The notes under the pieces are model-generated. The model searched no databases and was not told where the DNA came from. It was given only the letters and a program-made list of their open reading frames with translations. A program made the translations under genes and the position numbers. Shown here piece after piece: positions 1-8,822 of a DNA stretch of 64,000 nt. This DNA comes from JAAFGT01 sp041485165 (lineage in GTDB: Bacteria > Acidobacteriota > Terriglobia > Acidiferrales > UBA7541). The stretch is from positions 10,678 to 74,677 of the forward strand of contig JBGPJC010000002.1 of the NCBI GenBank assembly GCA_041485165.1. The letters run 5' to 3'. Position 1 is the first letter of the stretch, and each line of letters opens with the position of its first letter.

Positions 1-1
1 C

Positions 2-856
2 GGCGAACGCCTCGATACTCTGCCCCCTTACCGCCGCCGCGTGAACACGGTGTTTCAACACTACGCGCTGTTCCCGCACCTCTCGGTCGAGGAAAATGTC
101 AGCTACGGTCTGCGTGTCAGCGGAGTGCCCAAGGCGGAGATAGCGCCGCGCGTCGAGCAGGCGCTGGCCATGGTAAAGATGACCGCCAGCGCCCGTTTGG
201 CGCCGGCGAAATTGAGCGGCGGGATGCAGCAGCGCGTGGCCCTGGCGCGAGCGCTGGTGAATCGTCCCAGCCTTCTCCTGCTCGATGAGCCGCTCTCGGC
301 GCTCGACGCCAACTTGCGCCGCGAAATGCAGGGCGAGCTGAAGTCGCTGCAACGCGAGATCGGCATCACCTTTCTCTTCGTCACCCACGACCAGGACGAA
401 GCTATGGCGCTCTCCGACCGCATTGCCCTGCTGCGCGCCGGAGAGCTCGAGCAAGTTGCGCCGCCGCGCGAAATCTACAACCGGCCGGCGACGCCCTACA
501 CCGCGCAATTCATCGGCCAGACCAACCTGCTGCGCGCGGAGGTGGCGGGCGGCGTGGCGCGCTGCGGCGAGCTGGCCTGGCGAGCTGACGGCGTCTCCGG
601 CACGGTCTCCTTTTCCCTGCGGCCGGAACACATTCGTCTTGCTGCCGGCGCTGCGGGAGTGGAAGGGATCTCGCGTTTCCGCGCACGCGTAGAGCGGCAG
701 ACTTTTTGCGGCTCCACCGACCTGCTCGAAGTCGCCTGCGCTGATGGCCAGCGCTTGCGCGTGCGCATCCCCAGCCGCGGGATTGTCGAGGGCCAGGCCG
801 AGTTTGAATTTTCCGCTGCCAATTGCGTGCGGCTGCGGGAAAAGCGGGAAGAGTGA
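2..856 (+). CDS. potA: Polyamine ABC importer ATP-binding subunit PotA, 5' truncated
   Basis: Cytoplasmic ATPase that powers a spermidine/putrescine-type importer with the two permeases that follow. The frame is open from base 2, so the start codon and Walker A lie before the window. Visible in order are the Q-loop (QHYALFPH), the ABC signature LSGGMQQRVALARAL, Walker B LLLLDEPLSALD and the H-loop THDQDEA, followed by a C-terminal TOBE-like region of about 110 residues. The stop lies 2 bases before the potB start, so the genes are cotranscribed. No substrate-binding protein (PotD) is visible and it could lie upstream of the window. Family assignment is firm. The exact substrate (putrescine, spermidine or a related amine) is inferred. 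Confidence 0.93.
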   Translation, partial: GERLDTLPPYRRRVNTVFQHYALFPHLSVEENVSYGLRVSGVPKAEIAPRVEQALAMVKMTASARLAPAKLSGGMQQRVALARALVNRPSLLLLDEPLSALDANLRREMQGELKSLQREIGITFLFVTHDQDEAMALSDRIALLRAGELEQVAPPREIYNRPATPYTAQFIGQTNLLRAEVAGGVARCGELAWRADGVSGTVSFSLRPEHIRLAAGAAGVEGISRFRARVERQTFCGSTDLLEVACADGQRLRVRIPSRGIVEGQAEFEFSAANCVRLREKREE

Positions 857-858
857 GC

Positions 859-1704
859 ATGTATTCGCGCGCGTACAAGGCCGCCGTTTCCCTTCCCGCG
901 ATGTCGTGGGTGGCAGCGTTCCTGCTCCTCCCCTACATCCTCCTGCTCATCCACAGCTTTTGGCGGGTCTCCTCCGGAATCATCGTCCACGACTGGAACT
1001 TCGAGAACTATGCGGCACTGTTCCAGAACCCGCTGTACTTCGAGGTGTTGTTGCGCTCCGCAAAAATTGCCGCCAGCGTGATGCTGCTCTCCCTTCTTCT
1101 GGGCTATCCTCTGGCCTACTACCTCTCCTTTCACGCCGGCCCGCGCAAGGAGCTGCTCTATCAACTGGTCATCGTTCCGCTGTGGGTGAGTTATCTGGTG
1201 CGCGGCTATGCCTGGAAAACGATTCTCGGCAGCGATGGCGTGCTCAACGGCTTCTTGCAATATTTGCACATCACCCATGAGCCTGTAGGCTTTCTGCTGT
1301 ACAGCCCGTTCGCCGTGGTGCTGACGCTGACCCACATCTATACGCCATTCGCGTTTCTGCCCATCTACGCTTCGCTGGAACACATCCCGCGCCACCTGGT
1401 GGAGGCTTCGCAGGACCTGGGTGCCTCGCCCCGCGCCACCTTTTGGCGGGTCATCTTTCCTCTTTCCCTGCCGGGGCTGCTGGCCGGCGCCACGTTCGCC
1501 TTCGTGCTTTCGCTGGGCGATTTCCTTGCACCACTGCTGGTCGGCGGCGCCAGTGGAATCATGATCTCCAACATCGTGCAAACTCTCTTCGGCGCGGCAT
1601 ACAACTGGCCGCTCGGCGCTGCCATCTCCGTGGCCATGCTCTTGCTGGTCGTGGGGCTGCTCTCTGCCGTCGAGCGAATCGAGAAGCGGTGGACATTTTC
1701 ATGA
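859..1704 (+). CDS. potB: Polyamine ABC importer permease PotB
   Basis: Inner-membrane permease of 281 residues, the usual PotB length, with about six hydrophobic segments. The start ATG at 859 is 2 bases after the potA stop; longer in-frame starts would overlap potA. The cytoplasmic EAA loop that docks the ATPase is visible near residue 181 (EASQDLGASPRATFWRVIFP). The gene ends in an ATGA overlap with potC. Together with potA and potC it gives a complete translocation unit. The substrate is assigned from family and from the polyamine genes nearby. Confidence 0.92.
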   Translation: MYSRAYKAAVSLPAMSWVAAFLLLPYILLLIHSFWRVSSGIIVHDWNFENYAALFQNPLYFEVLLRSAKIAASVMLLSLLLGYPLAYYLSFHAGPRKELLYQLVIVPLWVSYLVRGYAWKTILGSDGVLNGFLQYLHITHEPVGFLLYSPFAVVLTLTHIYTPFAFLPIYASLEHIPRHLVEASQDLGASPRATFWRVIFPLSLPGLLAGATFAFVLSLGDFLAPLLVGGASGIMISNIVQTLFGAAYNWPLGAAISVAMLLLVVGLLSAVERIEKRWTFS

Positions 1705-2549
1705 GCCATTCGCGCGGAGGAAATGAGCGTCCCGCCTGGCTGGCAGGCTATGCCGCCGCCGTGTTTGCATTTGTCTACCTGCCCATCGCCGTCCTGATCG
1801 TCTATTCCTTCAACCGTGATGGCGTCGGCGGCTTCCCTCCGCGGCATCTGGTGCTCGATTGGTACCGCACACTACTGGACGACGGCCCCATCTGGGATGC
1901 GGTGCTGAACAGCCTATACGTCGCTCTCGCGGCGGTCGCCGTGGCCCTGGCGCTGGGTTTGCCCGCAGCGCTGGCGCTTGACCGCGTCGCATTTCCCGGC
2001 AAGGCCATCTTTCGCCGGTTGGTGCTCCTGCCGCTCATCCTCCCCGGCATCATCACTGGTCTCTCGCTGCTGATGCTGCGCGTCCAGGCCGGGCTGAAAC
2101 CGGAGCTGTGGACGGTGATGCTCGGCCATGGCACCGCGCTGATCTCCGTGGCCACCACCGAGCTTTTTGCCGGCCTGCAGAAGATGGACCGCGCGCAGGA
2201 GGAGGCCTCGCTCGATCTGGGCGCGAACTACTGGCAGACCTTCTGGCGCGTGACCCTGCCCAATCTGCGGCTGCCTTTGGCCGCTGCTGCCCTGCTGATC
2301 TTCACGCTGTCCATGGACGAGATCGCTGTCACCTTTTTCCTGATCGGCCGTGAAAACACCTTGCCGCTTGAAATCTGGGGCCGCTTGCGCCGCGGCATGA
2401 CTCCGGAGATCAATGCCATTTCCACGGTGATCTTTGTGTTTTCCGTGGCGCTGATCCTTTTCTGGTATCGCCTGCGCACCGGCGGCCAGGAACAGGATTC
2501 TGGCGCCACGGACGTGTTGCCATCCGCATTGCGAGGAGAATCCCATTGA
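1701..2549 (+). CDS. potC: Polyamine ABC importer permease PotC
   Basis: Second permease of the importer, 282 residues with six predicted membrane helices. The start ATG at 1701 overlaps the potB stop (ATGA), which indicates translational coupling. The EAA loop is seen near residue 167 (EEASLDLGANYWQTFWRVTL). The final bases overlap the TTG start of the flavoprotein gene that follows. No potD follows potC. That position is occupied by an exported oxidoreductase, which is unusual for this operon type. Confidence 0.92.
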   Translation: MSHSRGGNERPAWLAGYAAAVFAFVYLPIAVLIVYSFNRDGVGGFPPRHLVLDWYRTLLDDGPIWDAVLNSLYVALAAVAVALALGLPAALALDRVAFPGKAIFRRLVLLPLILPGIITGLSLLMLRVQAGLKPELWTVMLGHGTALISVATTELFAGLQKMDRAQEEASLDLGANYWQTFWRVTLPNLRLPLAAAALLIFTLSMDEIAVTFFLIGRENTLPLEIWGRLRRGMTPEINAISTVIFVFSVALILFWYRLRTGGQEQDSGATDVLPSALRGESH

Positions 2550-4069
2550 CCCCTTCACGCCGAGATTTTATCAAGTACGTTGTGGCCGGCTCCGTCCTGG
2601 CAGGCTGCCCGATCGACGAAACTTTGCTCGCCGCTCCGGCCCCCGCGCCAAAGCTGGAGGGCGAGCAAAACGAGATCTGTCACCAACTGCGCGACGGCCA
2701 GAAATTCGAGCGCCCGCCGGTTTCCCGGCGCTGTGACATCGCCATCGTCGGCGGCGGGGTAAGCGGGCTTTCTGCCGCCTACTTTCTTCAGAAATACGAA
2801 TTCGTGCTGCTCGAGAAAGAACCCCACTGGGGCGGAAACGCATACCTGGAGGAATTCGAAGGACAGGCTTACGGCACGGGAAGCGCTTACGAAAGCGCCG
2901 GCAGTGCGGGCGCACAACTCAGTGCGGAAATCGGTCTTCCCCCTCTGCCGGTCGCTTGCCCCGACCCCACCATCGTCCATGGCGTCTGGGTCCCGGACAC
3001 CTGGCGTTCGGGCATCGACCACCTGCCCTATCCACGCAGCGTGCGGGAGAGTTTCAAGAAATTCCGCGATGCCATGCTCAAAGTGGATGTGAAGAGCGGG
3101 CTCCAGGAGCTCGACAGCCAGCCCTTCACCAGATACACGGAGGGGCATGCGCCGGAGATCGCTCGCTGGTGGGATGGCTACGGGCCGTCGAATTGGGGGG
3201 CGCGGACCAAGGACACCTCCGCTTACGTCGGGATCGAAGCGGTGCAAAGCGTAGGGGATGAAGAACCGGATAGACGCGTCACCTGGCCTGGCGGGCTGGG
3301 CGCTATCACGCGCAGGCTGTCTGAATTGCTGATCGAGCGGCACGGCGAGAAGATGCTGGCCGGGGCTACCACCATCTCCGTCGAACCACAAAAGGATGAC
3401 GTGCACGTCCGCTACGCGCACGGGGGAAAGGTCGAGACCATCGCCGCCAAAGCGGTAATCATGGCCACGCCAAAGTACATCACTCGGCGGCTGGTGGCCG
3501 GAATCCCCGACGCGCAGGACGCGGCGATGAAAAAATTACGCTACGCGCCATATCCTGTGGTGAACCTGATGTTCGACCGGCCCGTCTATCGCCGCGGATA
3601 CGACACCTGGTGCCCGGGAAGTACGTTTACCGACTTCATCGTCGCTGACTGGACCATTCGCAACCAGCCCGGGTACAAGCCGAAATACAATATTTTGAGC
3701 TGCTATACACCGCTGCAAGAGTTCGAGCGCGCCCGGCTGCTGACCGACGAGGAAAGCCGCCTGCTGGCCGCGGCAGTGCTGCGCGATTTCCAGAAACTGC
3801 TGCCGGGCTTCCACGTGGATCCCGTCGAGGTACACATCTACCGGCGCGGTCATCCGATGTTCATGGCCACTCCGGGGACCTATACGGTCACCATCCCCGC
3901 GGCGCGGCCGCCACTCGAGCGCGTTTTTTTCTCCAACGCGGATTCAGAAGGGCCGGAGTCTACTACTTCGGGCGGTATTCGAGCCTCGCGACGCGGCGCG
4001 GAGTGGGCGGAAAAACTCCTGGCGGGAGCGCCGCGGGCCGCACTCCTGCGCGCCGCCTTGCTAGAGTAG
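2546..4069 (+). CDS. TAT-exported FAD-dependent amine-oxidase-like lipoprotein
   Basis: Flavoprotein of 507 residues. The N-terminus has a twin-arginine motif (SRRDFIK, residues 4-10), a hydrophobic stretch and a lipobox LAGC with Cys21, so it is probably exported folded by the TAT pathway and lipid-anchored. A dinucleotide-binding motif GGGVSG follows at residues 69-74, with an acidic LLEKE strand end. The C-terminal part (FFSNADSEGPESTTSGG) resembles the second FAD-contact region of flavin amine oxidases. The start is TTG at 2546, overlapping the potC stop. Fusion to the potABC operon suggests it acts on a polyamine or related amine outside the membrane. That substrate is an inference; it could be another NAD(P)/FAD oxidoreductase. 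Confidence 0.8.
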   Translation: MTPSRRDFIKYVVAGSVLAGCPIDETLLAAPAPAPKLEGEQNEICHQLRDGQKFERPPVSRRCDIAIVGGGVSGLSAAYFLQKYEFVLLEKEPHWGGNAYLEEFEGQAYGTGSAYESAGSAGAQLSAEIGLPPLPVACPDPTIVHGVWVPDTWRSGIDHLPYPRSVRESFKKFRDAMLKVDVKSGLQELDSQPFTRYTEGHAPEIARWWDGYGPSNWGARTKDTSAYVGIEAVQSVGDEEPDRRVTWPGGLGAITRRLSELLIERHGEKMLAGATTISVEPQKDDVHVRYAHGGKVETIAAKAVIMATPKYITRRLVAGIPDAQDAAMKKLRYAPYPVVNLMFDRPVYRRGYDTWCPGSTFTDFIVADWTIRNQPGYKPKYNILSCYTPLQEFERARLLTDEESRLLAAAVLRDFQKLLPGFHVDPVEVHIYRRGHPMFMATPGTYTVTIPAARPPLERVFFSNADSEGPESTTSGGIRASRRGAEWAEKLLAGAPRAALLRAALLE

Positions 4070-4462
4070 GGTCTTCAGGTAGGCGACGAGCTGCCAGATC
4101 TGCTGGTCCGGCAGGCGGGACCACGAGGGCATTCCCTTCTTGAGGTTTCCGTTGCGGATCATCCAGAAAAGGTCTCCCTGTGTGGCTTCCCGCATCTCGG
4201 GAACGCGGAGGTTGGGTGCTTTCTCCGATCCGGCGGCGTCCGCGCCATGGCATTCCGCGCAATGCCGCTTGAACAGTTTTTTCCCCGCCAGCACGGCCTC
4301 GGAGCGGCCAGCGAATGGATTCTCCAGCGCATGAGCGGCTGCGGGAACACGAGCGCGCGCCGCTTCCAGGTCCGCTCGTTTGATTGTTTCCTGCCCGGCG
4401 AGGGCGAGAGCCGCGCTGAGGAGGAGCGCGGCGCAGCCTAGGATCTTTGGTCTGAATGGCAC
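4061..4462 (-). CDS. Exported class I c-type cytochrome, single haem
   Basis: Small electron carrier of 133 residues with an N-terminal signal peptide (about 1-22). The haem-binding motif CAECH is at residues 68-72 and the likely axial Met is in KGMPSW (Met111). It is the second gene of a minus-strand pair, 41 bases after the outer-membrane-like gene. Its 3' end overlaps the 3' end of the convergent flavoprotein gene by 9 bases. A role accepting electrons from that flavoprotein is possible but unproven, since the two are on opposite strands. Confidence 0.85.
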   Translation of the reverse strand: MPFRPKILGCAALLLSAALALAGQETIKRADLEAARARVPAAAHALENPFAGRSEAVLAGKKLFKRHCAECHGADAAGSEKAPNLRVPEMREATQGDLFWMIRNGNLKKGMPSWSRLPDQQIWQLVAYLKTLL

Positions 4463-4502
4463 GATGCTCGCTCTCCCGGCTACGCCCCGTGACGGTCAAC
4501 TT

Positions 4503-5360
4503 TCATCGAAACAGTTTGCGAATCCGGTGGCCAAACCCCGGCAACTCATAAGAGACTCCCACCCGGAGCAGGAACCGGTGGCTCGTGCCGGTGAGGCCGA
4601 ACCCAGGCGATACCCGAAGCGTGGTCCCGTTGGGAAGATCCCAGGCCAGCAGCGGCGCCAGATAATGCGATGTGCCGGACAGAGTGAACCGGCGCCACTC
4701 GCCCAGACCGCCGTACAACTCGAAGCCCGCGCGGAAGTTTTCCGGGCAGAGAGTGCATTCCCGGGCCGAGGCCACCAGACCAAGTGGGCGGCTGGCGCCC
4801 AGGGCGTAGCCGAATTCCCACGGAGAATGGCCCAGGTTCTTTTCGGCGATGAAATTCTCGGAGATATTCCAGCCCCGAAGATTGCTGGAGAAGATTAATT
4901 TGGTCTCGATCTCATGCTTTTTCTCCCTGCGCAGGTCCCCGTTGGGCACGGCGGCATCCCGCTCGGAATCGAACCCCACGACCTCACGCAACGTCTTGTC
5001 AGCGCCGTTCAGCCTTTCATACTCGACGTAGAGGACCGGATTGATCCAGTGCTCGCGAAGCAAAGGCCGGAAACGGTTTTCCCAGCGGTAGCCGGTAAGA
5101 AGAGTGCTGTCGCCCCGAGTGGACTGGCCGTCCAGATAAAACTCCGTTGTCCACCAGCCCTTCACTCCGTATTCCAGCTCGAGCGATGAGGCCGTGAATC
5201 CACGCGCGGTCCTCGGCAGGCCGAAGACGGGAGCCAAGGAAATCTCCAGACTGCCCGGCTCTTCCATGTGATGGGTGTAGGTGTTGAAGTAGGGCCCTTC
5301 CTGGGCGGCAGCCGCGAGGGGAAGAAGCAGCCCGAGGAACATGAGGATGATGACCTTCAT
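4503..5360 (-). CDS. Exported protein of outer-membrane beta-barrel type, function unknown
   Basis: 285 residues with a signal peptide (MKVIILMFLGLLLPLAAAAQ). The rest is rich in alternating hydrophobic/aromatic strands and ends in KLFR, which suggests an outer-membrane or periplasmic beta structure. No enzyme motif is visible. ATG at 5360 was chosen because it begins directly with the signal peptide; a start seven codons earlier is possible. It is followed at 41 bases by the cytochrome c gene, so the two probably form an operon. An inverted repeat lies about 110 bases upstream. Confidence 0.72.
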   Translation of the reverse strand: MKVIILMFLGLLLPLAAAAQEGPYFNTYTHHMEEPGSLEISLAPVFGLPRTARGFTASSLELEYGVKGWWTTEFYLDGQSTRGDSTLLTGYRWENRFRPLLREHWINPVLYVEYERLNGADKTLREVVGFDSERDAAVPNGDLRREKKHEIETKLIFSSNLRGWNISENFIAEKNLGHSPWEFGYALGASRPLGLVASARECTLCPENFRAGFELYGGLGEWRRFTLSGTSHYLAPLLAWDLPNGTTLRVSPGFGLTGTSHRFLLRVGVSYELPGFGHRIRKLFR

Positions 5361-5468
5361 CCGCGCTCTACCGATCCTCAAGGGAAGAATGGAAAAGCCA
5401 GGAAAGCCTGAAACCGGGCGCGAGGGCAGAGGGGAGTGCTCTCAGCCCGTGCTGCGGGCGCCTTCCTA

Positions 5469-5487
5469 GTTGCAACTTACTTGCAAC
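5469..5487. promoter_or_regulatory. Inverted repeat GTTGCAA-N5-TTGCAAC, candidate operator
   Basis: A perfect 7-base inverted repeat with spacer CTTAC. It lies between the end of the spermidine-synthase-like gene and the start of the outer-membrane-like gene, both on the minus strand. Its position about 110 bases upstream of the start and the absence of a following T-run fit a regulator binding site better than a terminator. No cognate regulator can be named. Confidence 0.3.
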
Positions 5488-5570
5488 AGTAGGGAACAAT
5501 ATACGCGAGCCGTTTGCGTGTCAAGGCTAATCTGGAGATCTGCCGGCTGAAATCGCCGAGGCGGCCCCCC

Positions 5571-7922
5571 CTAGGAAGGCGCCGCGGCAGGCGCGCTGGG
5601 CACTGTCGCCGCCAACTTACCGGTCGCGGCGACGCCGCCTCGCGCCAGCAATGCCAGCAGGTAGCACCCTGCGGCGACCACCACCAGGGAGCGAATGCCG
5701 GTCCAAAAGGAGAGCGCTTCGAGAAGGCCACCGATGACTGCGCCGAACAGGTTGGCGCCGAAAGCCTCGGCGCGGAACCCGGCTTTCGCGAAGCTGCTGG
5801 TGAAGATGAGCCCGGCGAAATAAACCGGCGAGCAAAGCAGAAGCATGGCGTAAACGGCCCGGAGCAGCGCGCCGCGCAGGAGCAAGGCTTCCACGGGAAC
5901 CCACCAGCAGATGGCCAGGGTGAGGAAGAGCCCCACATAGGCCGGCGTCCGAGCGGCCGCGGGAAAACGCGCAACCGTGGCGTTGGCCAGAAGGATGAGA
6001 AACAGGAGCGCAGTGATCACCACCGAGTTGACCAGCCAGGTGGTGCCAAACAGGAGCGCGATCTTGCTGATGATCTGCACTTCCATCAGCATGAAGCCTG
6101 CGCCGAGATAAAAAAAGTGCCACTGGAAGTTGCCCGTCTCCATTCCCGCGCGGCGCAGAACCACCCAGCAAACCCCCAACAGCAGAGCGGAGAACAGTGC
6201 CACGATCATAGGAACGCCGCGCTGGCGCTGATAAAAGTAAGGCCAGTCGTCGGTGGTCGGCGCGGCATTTTCAAAGCGCGTCAAGGGATGCGCCTGCACG
6301 AAGCCGCGCAATTCGGCGTTAGCGGCGACCCGGTCTTCCACCCCGTTACCCACTAAGAAGAAGTTCGCGCCCAGATAAACCATCAGCGGCGGACGGCCGT
6401 TGATGGAGGTCATGACATCCCGGATGCGGCTGGCGAACCACGGTCTTTCAGAATTGAACGAGAGGCTGAGCAAGCCGCCCGGCTTGAGCAGGCGCTGCAT
6501 GTGCTCAATGCCCTCACGCGTGTACACATAATTGTCAGTGCGAATGTTGGTGAACGAGGATTGCGTGGTGTGGGAGTCCAGGATCGAAGAGACGATCAGG
6601 TCGAAACGCTCGTCCGTGTTCTGGACGTAGCTCCGCGCATCGTCCACCACGCTCACCACGGCGCGGTTCTGGTAGGCGTGTTCCAGGTTGTATTCCCTGC
6701 CCAGTTGTTGGATCAAGGGGTCAATCTCGACAGCCACAACGTGCTTCGCGCCGTTGCGCAGCGCGGCGGCGACGTCGTTCCCCATGCCCGCGCCGAGGAT
6801 GAGGACGCTTTCCGGCGGCGGTACAAATCGATAGGGCAGGTTGTAGCGATGGTAAGAAAGCGGGATATCAGTCAATTCTTCGTAATACAGCGGGTGGTCC
6901 CGGACAAATTGCGGATCGAGGTTCATGATGTCCTGGTACCAACTCCCATTGGTGTTCAGGACGTAGCGGACGGGTTCCTTGCCGTCAGTCAGCGCCGTCA
7001 AGGTGAGTTTCTGATACGGAGACCAGAAGGTTTTTGTCCCGCCGAGCTTGAGGTTGGCGACGGCGCTCGATATCCCGAACCAGCGCTCCGGGCGGTAATC
7101 GCTCACGGACTGCCCGGTCCATACAAAAGCGCATATCAGGACGAAAGAAACTACCACCAGATTCCGCACCGCCGCGCGGCGCCAGAACAAAACGGCCAGG
7201 ACCAGGCCCATCATGCCAAACCAAACCTGGGGCGGCGAGGAAAGAAAGCAGATGCCGGTAAACATCCAGATTCCGGCGATACTCGCGGCGACGTTGGCCG
7301 AATAGGCGGAGATGCCGTCGCCGGCGATCTCCAGGTGGCGCGCCACCATCTGTCCCACCGGCACCATCACCAGCGCAACCAGGCCCGCAACAGGCGTGAT
7401 GACCGCGAAAGCCAGAAGCGCTCCGAAATAGAGGCGCGGCCCGCCGCCAAAGTGCCTGCCGAAAACGTGCACGTCCGCCAGCCCGCCGACATATTCCGAA
7501 AGACTCTGCAGGAAATTGGTCAGAGCGTGCCAGGGAAATTCCAGCAGCGCTGCCAGGGCAAGAAGTGGAACGAGCATGTACGTCAGTTGCACGCGCCGAC
7601 GGCTCAGGTAGCAGCCCAGTCCAAATCCGAAGAAGCAAGCCACCAGCACCATGTTCTTGAAGTAGGCGAAGATTCGAATTTCGGAGGAAACCCACCGGAC
7701 CAGCAGTAGCTCGAGGAACAACCCGGCGGCGCTGATAAGCAGCAGATCACGAAGGCTCGAGCGGCTGTCGCGCTCGACCTCCAGACCGCCCCAGCGGTCC
7801 ATCAGCGCGGAGAGACCAGCCGGCCGCGGGACCGGGAGAAGTCCCAGCGACCAGTAGGCCGCTCCCATCAGCAGGAAAGAAAACATCAGAGGCAGCAGCA
7901 CTGACTGGAGCCAGTAGGTCAT
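5571..7922 (-). CDS. Membrane-embedded spermidine-synthase-like (SpeE-fold) protein
   Basis: 783 residues. About eight N-terminal membrane segments are followed by a soluble methyltransferase-fold domain, then about six more membrane segments. The soluble part has the nucleotide-binding motif LILGAGMGND (about residues 375-390), VVAVEIDP and the DDAR turn, as in polyamine aminopropyltransferases. The position that normally holds the catalytic Asp (YDVIIxD) reads FDLIVSSILD, so aminopropyl transfer is doubtful. Such fused membrane proteins are common in this kind of genome and their function is not settled. It starts with ATG at 7922 and is probably cotranscribed with the genes below it. Confidence 0.75.
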   Translation of the reverse strand: MTYWLQSVLLPLMFSFLLMGAAYWSLGLLPVPRPAGLSALMDRWGGLEVERDSRSSLRDLLLISAAGLFLELLLVRWVSSEIRIFAYFKNMVLVACFFGFGLGCYLSRRRVQLTYMLVPLLALAALLEFPWHALTNFLQSLSEYVGGLADVHVFGRHFGGGPRLYFGALLAFAVITPVAGLVALVMVPVGQMVARHLEIAGDGISAYSANVAASIAGIWMFTGICFLSSPPQVWFGMMGLVLAVLFWRRAAVRNLVVVSFVLICAFVWTGQSVSDYRPERWFGISSAVANLKLGGTKTFWSPYQKLTLTALTDGKEPVRYVLNTNGSWYQDIMNLDPQFVRDHPLYYEELTDIPLSYHRYNLPYRFVPPPESVLILGAGMGNDVAAALRNGAKHVVAVEIDPLIQQLGREYNLEHAYQNRAVVSVVDDARSYVQNTDERFDLIVSSILDSHTTQSSFTNIRTDNYVYTREGIEHMQRLLKPGGLLSLSFNSERPWFASRIRDVMTSINGRPPLMVYLGANFFLVGNGVEDRVAANAELRGFVQAHPLTRFENAAPTTDDWPYFYQRQRGVPMIVALFSALLLGVCWVVLRRAGMETGNFQWHFFYLGAGFMLMEVQIISKIALLFGTTWLVNSVVITALLFLILLANATVARFPAAARTPAYVGLFLTLAICWWVPVEALLLRGALLRAVYAMLLLCSPVYFAGLIFTSSFAKAGFRAEAFGANLFGAVIGGLLEALSFWTGIRSLVVVAAGCYLLALLARGGVAATGKLAATVPSAPAAAPS

Positions 7923-8197
7923 GGAGATTGCCCTCTCCGCTCGTCCGCGAGCGACTGCAAGATTATGTTGCTGGGCCGGCCGTCTGCCGCGGAAGGACTA
8001 TCTTCCGTGCGCGTTTGACCGCGGGCCCAATTCCAGCAAAGCTGGAGTTGCACTAAGCCCCCGAAGACTTGGGCCGTAACGCCAACATCATACAGACGGT
8101 TTGCCAGTTTCAGAAAGGAGTTCGAGATCTGCAACGGTACCTACGTGCCGGGGGACTTGTCCGGGGGTTTATTGCGGGAGGCGATGCGACCGAGCCG

Positions 8198-8698
8198 CTA
8201 CCTTTTGTCAGCCGATTTCCTGGCCTTGGAGCGCAGTCTGCCGAGGTAACGGTTCACGGCGTTTTTCCGCCCCAGGAAGGGCAAGACCGGCGAGCGGCGG
8301 ACGCCATGGGAGCGCAGCGCTGCGACCAATCGGGAATCCCGCCCGGTGAAGCGCAGCCCCTCGCGGAGAATATCGATGGCCTCGCCGAGGCGGCCGAAGT
8401 TCTCGTAGAGCTCCGCCAGATTCAGGTAAAGCTGCGGCAGGTTGCGCTTGATGCGCAGGGCTTCCATACACAGGGACTCGGCCTCGGCCCATCGCCGCTG
8501 CGCCAGGCCGACCGCCAGACCCAGGTAGGAGAGGAAATAGGCGTTGTGCGGTTCGAGTGAGGCGGCGTGACGCAGTTTGGTTACCGCATCCAGCGAATAG
8601 CCTTTCTGCAAGAGTCCCAGGCCTTTCTTGAATTCGATCAACGCCGCGGCATTCTCAATCCGTTCCTTCTCTTGAGCCATCTGTGCTGCTCCACCCAT
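8198..8698 (-). CDS. TPR-repeat protein
   Basis: 166 residues with about three tetratricopeptide repeats between residues 20 and 125 (for example FLSYLGLAVGLAQRRWAEAE and LYLNLAELYENFGRLGEAID), then a basic tail rich in Arg and Lys. The start ATG at 8698 is preceded by GAGGAG at suitable spacing. There is no signal peptide, so it is probably cytoplasmic and acts in protein-protein contacts. The partner is unknown. Confidence 0.72.
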   Translation of the reverse strand: MGGAAQMAQEKERIENAAALIEFKKGLGLLQKGYSLDAVTKLRHAASLEPHNAYFLSYLGLAVGLAQRRWAEAESLCMEALRIKRNLPQLYLNLAELYENFGRLGEAIDILREGLRFTGRDSRLVAALRSHGVRRSPVLPFLGRKNAVNRYLGRLRSKARKSADKR

Positions 8699-8822
8699 TG
8701 TTCGCTCCTCGTTGCGAGAGTCTACCCCAGGGCCCCGCTACTGTAGGATTCCCCAGCCCGAAAAAACTACTGGTGAGAAGGACAGTCGAAGGACAGGGGA
8801 ACAACCTGGACGCGAGGACAGG

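Noticed and set aside
4955..4985. Sequence resembling a tRNA T-loop (GGTTCGATTCC on the minus strand)
   Set aside because: It lies inside the outer-membrane-like gene as codons for GFDSE, and no acceptor, D or anticodon stems can be drawn around it.
7919..8134. 71-codon frame on the minus strand overlapping the start of the spermidine-synthase-like gene by ATGA
   Set aside because: It needs a TTG start with no ribosome-binding site, codon third positions are not biased as in neighbours, and no domain is visible. The 4-base overlap may be chance.
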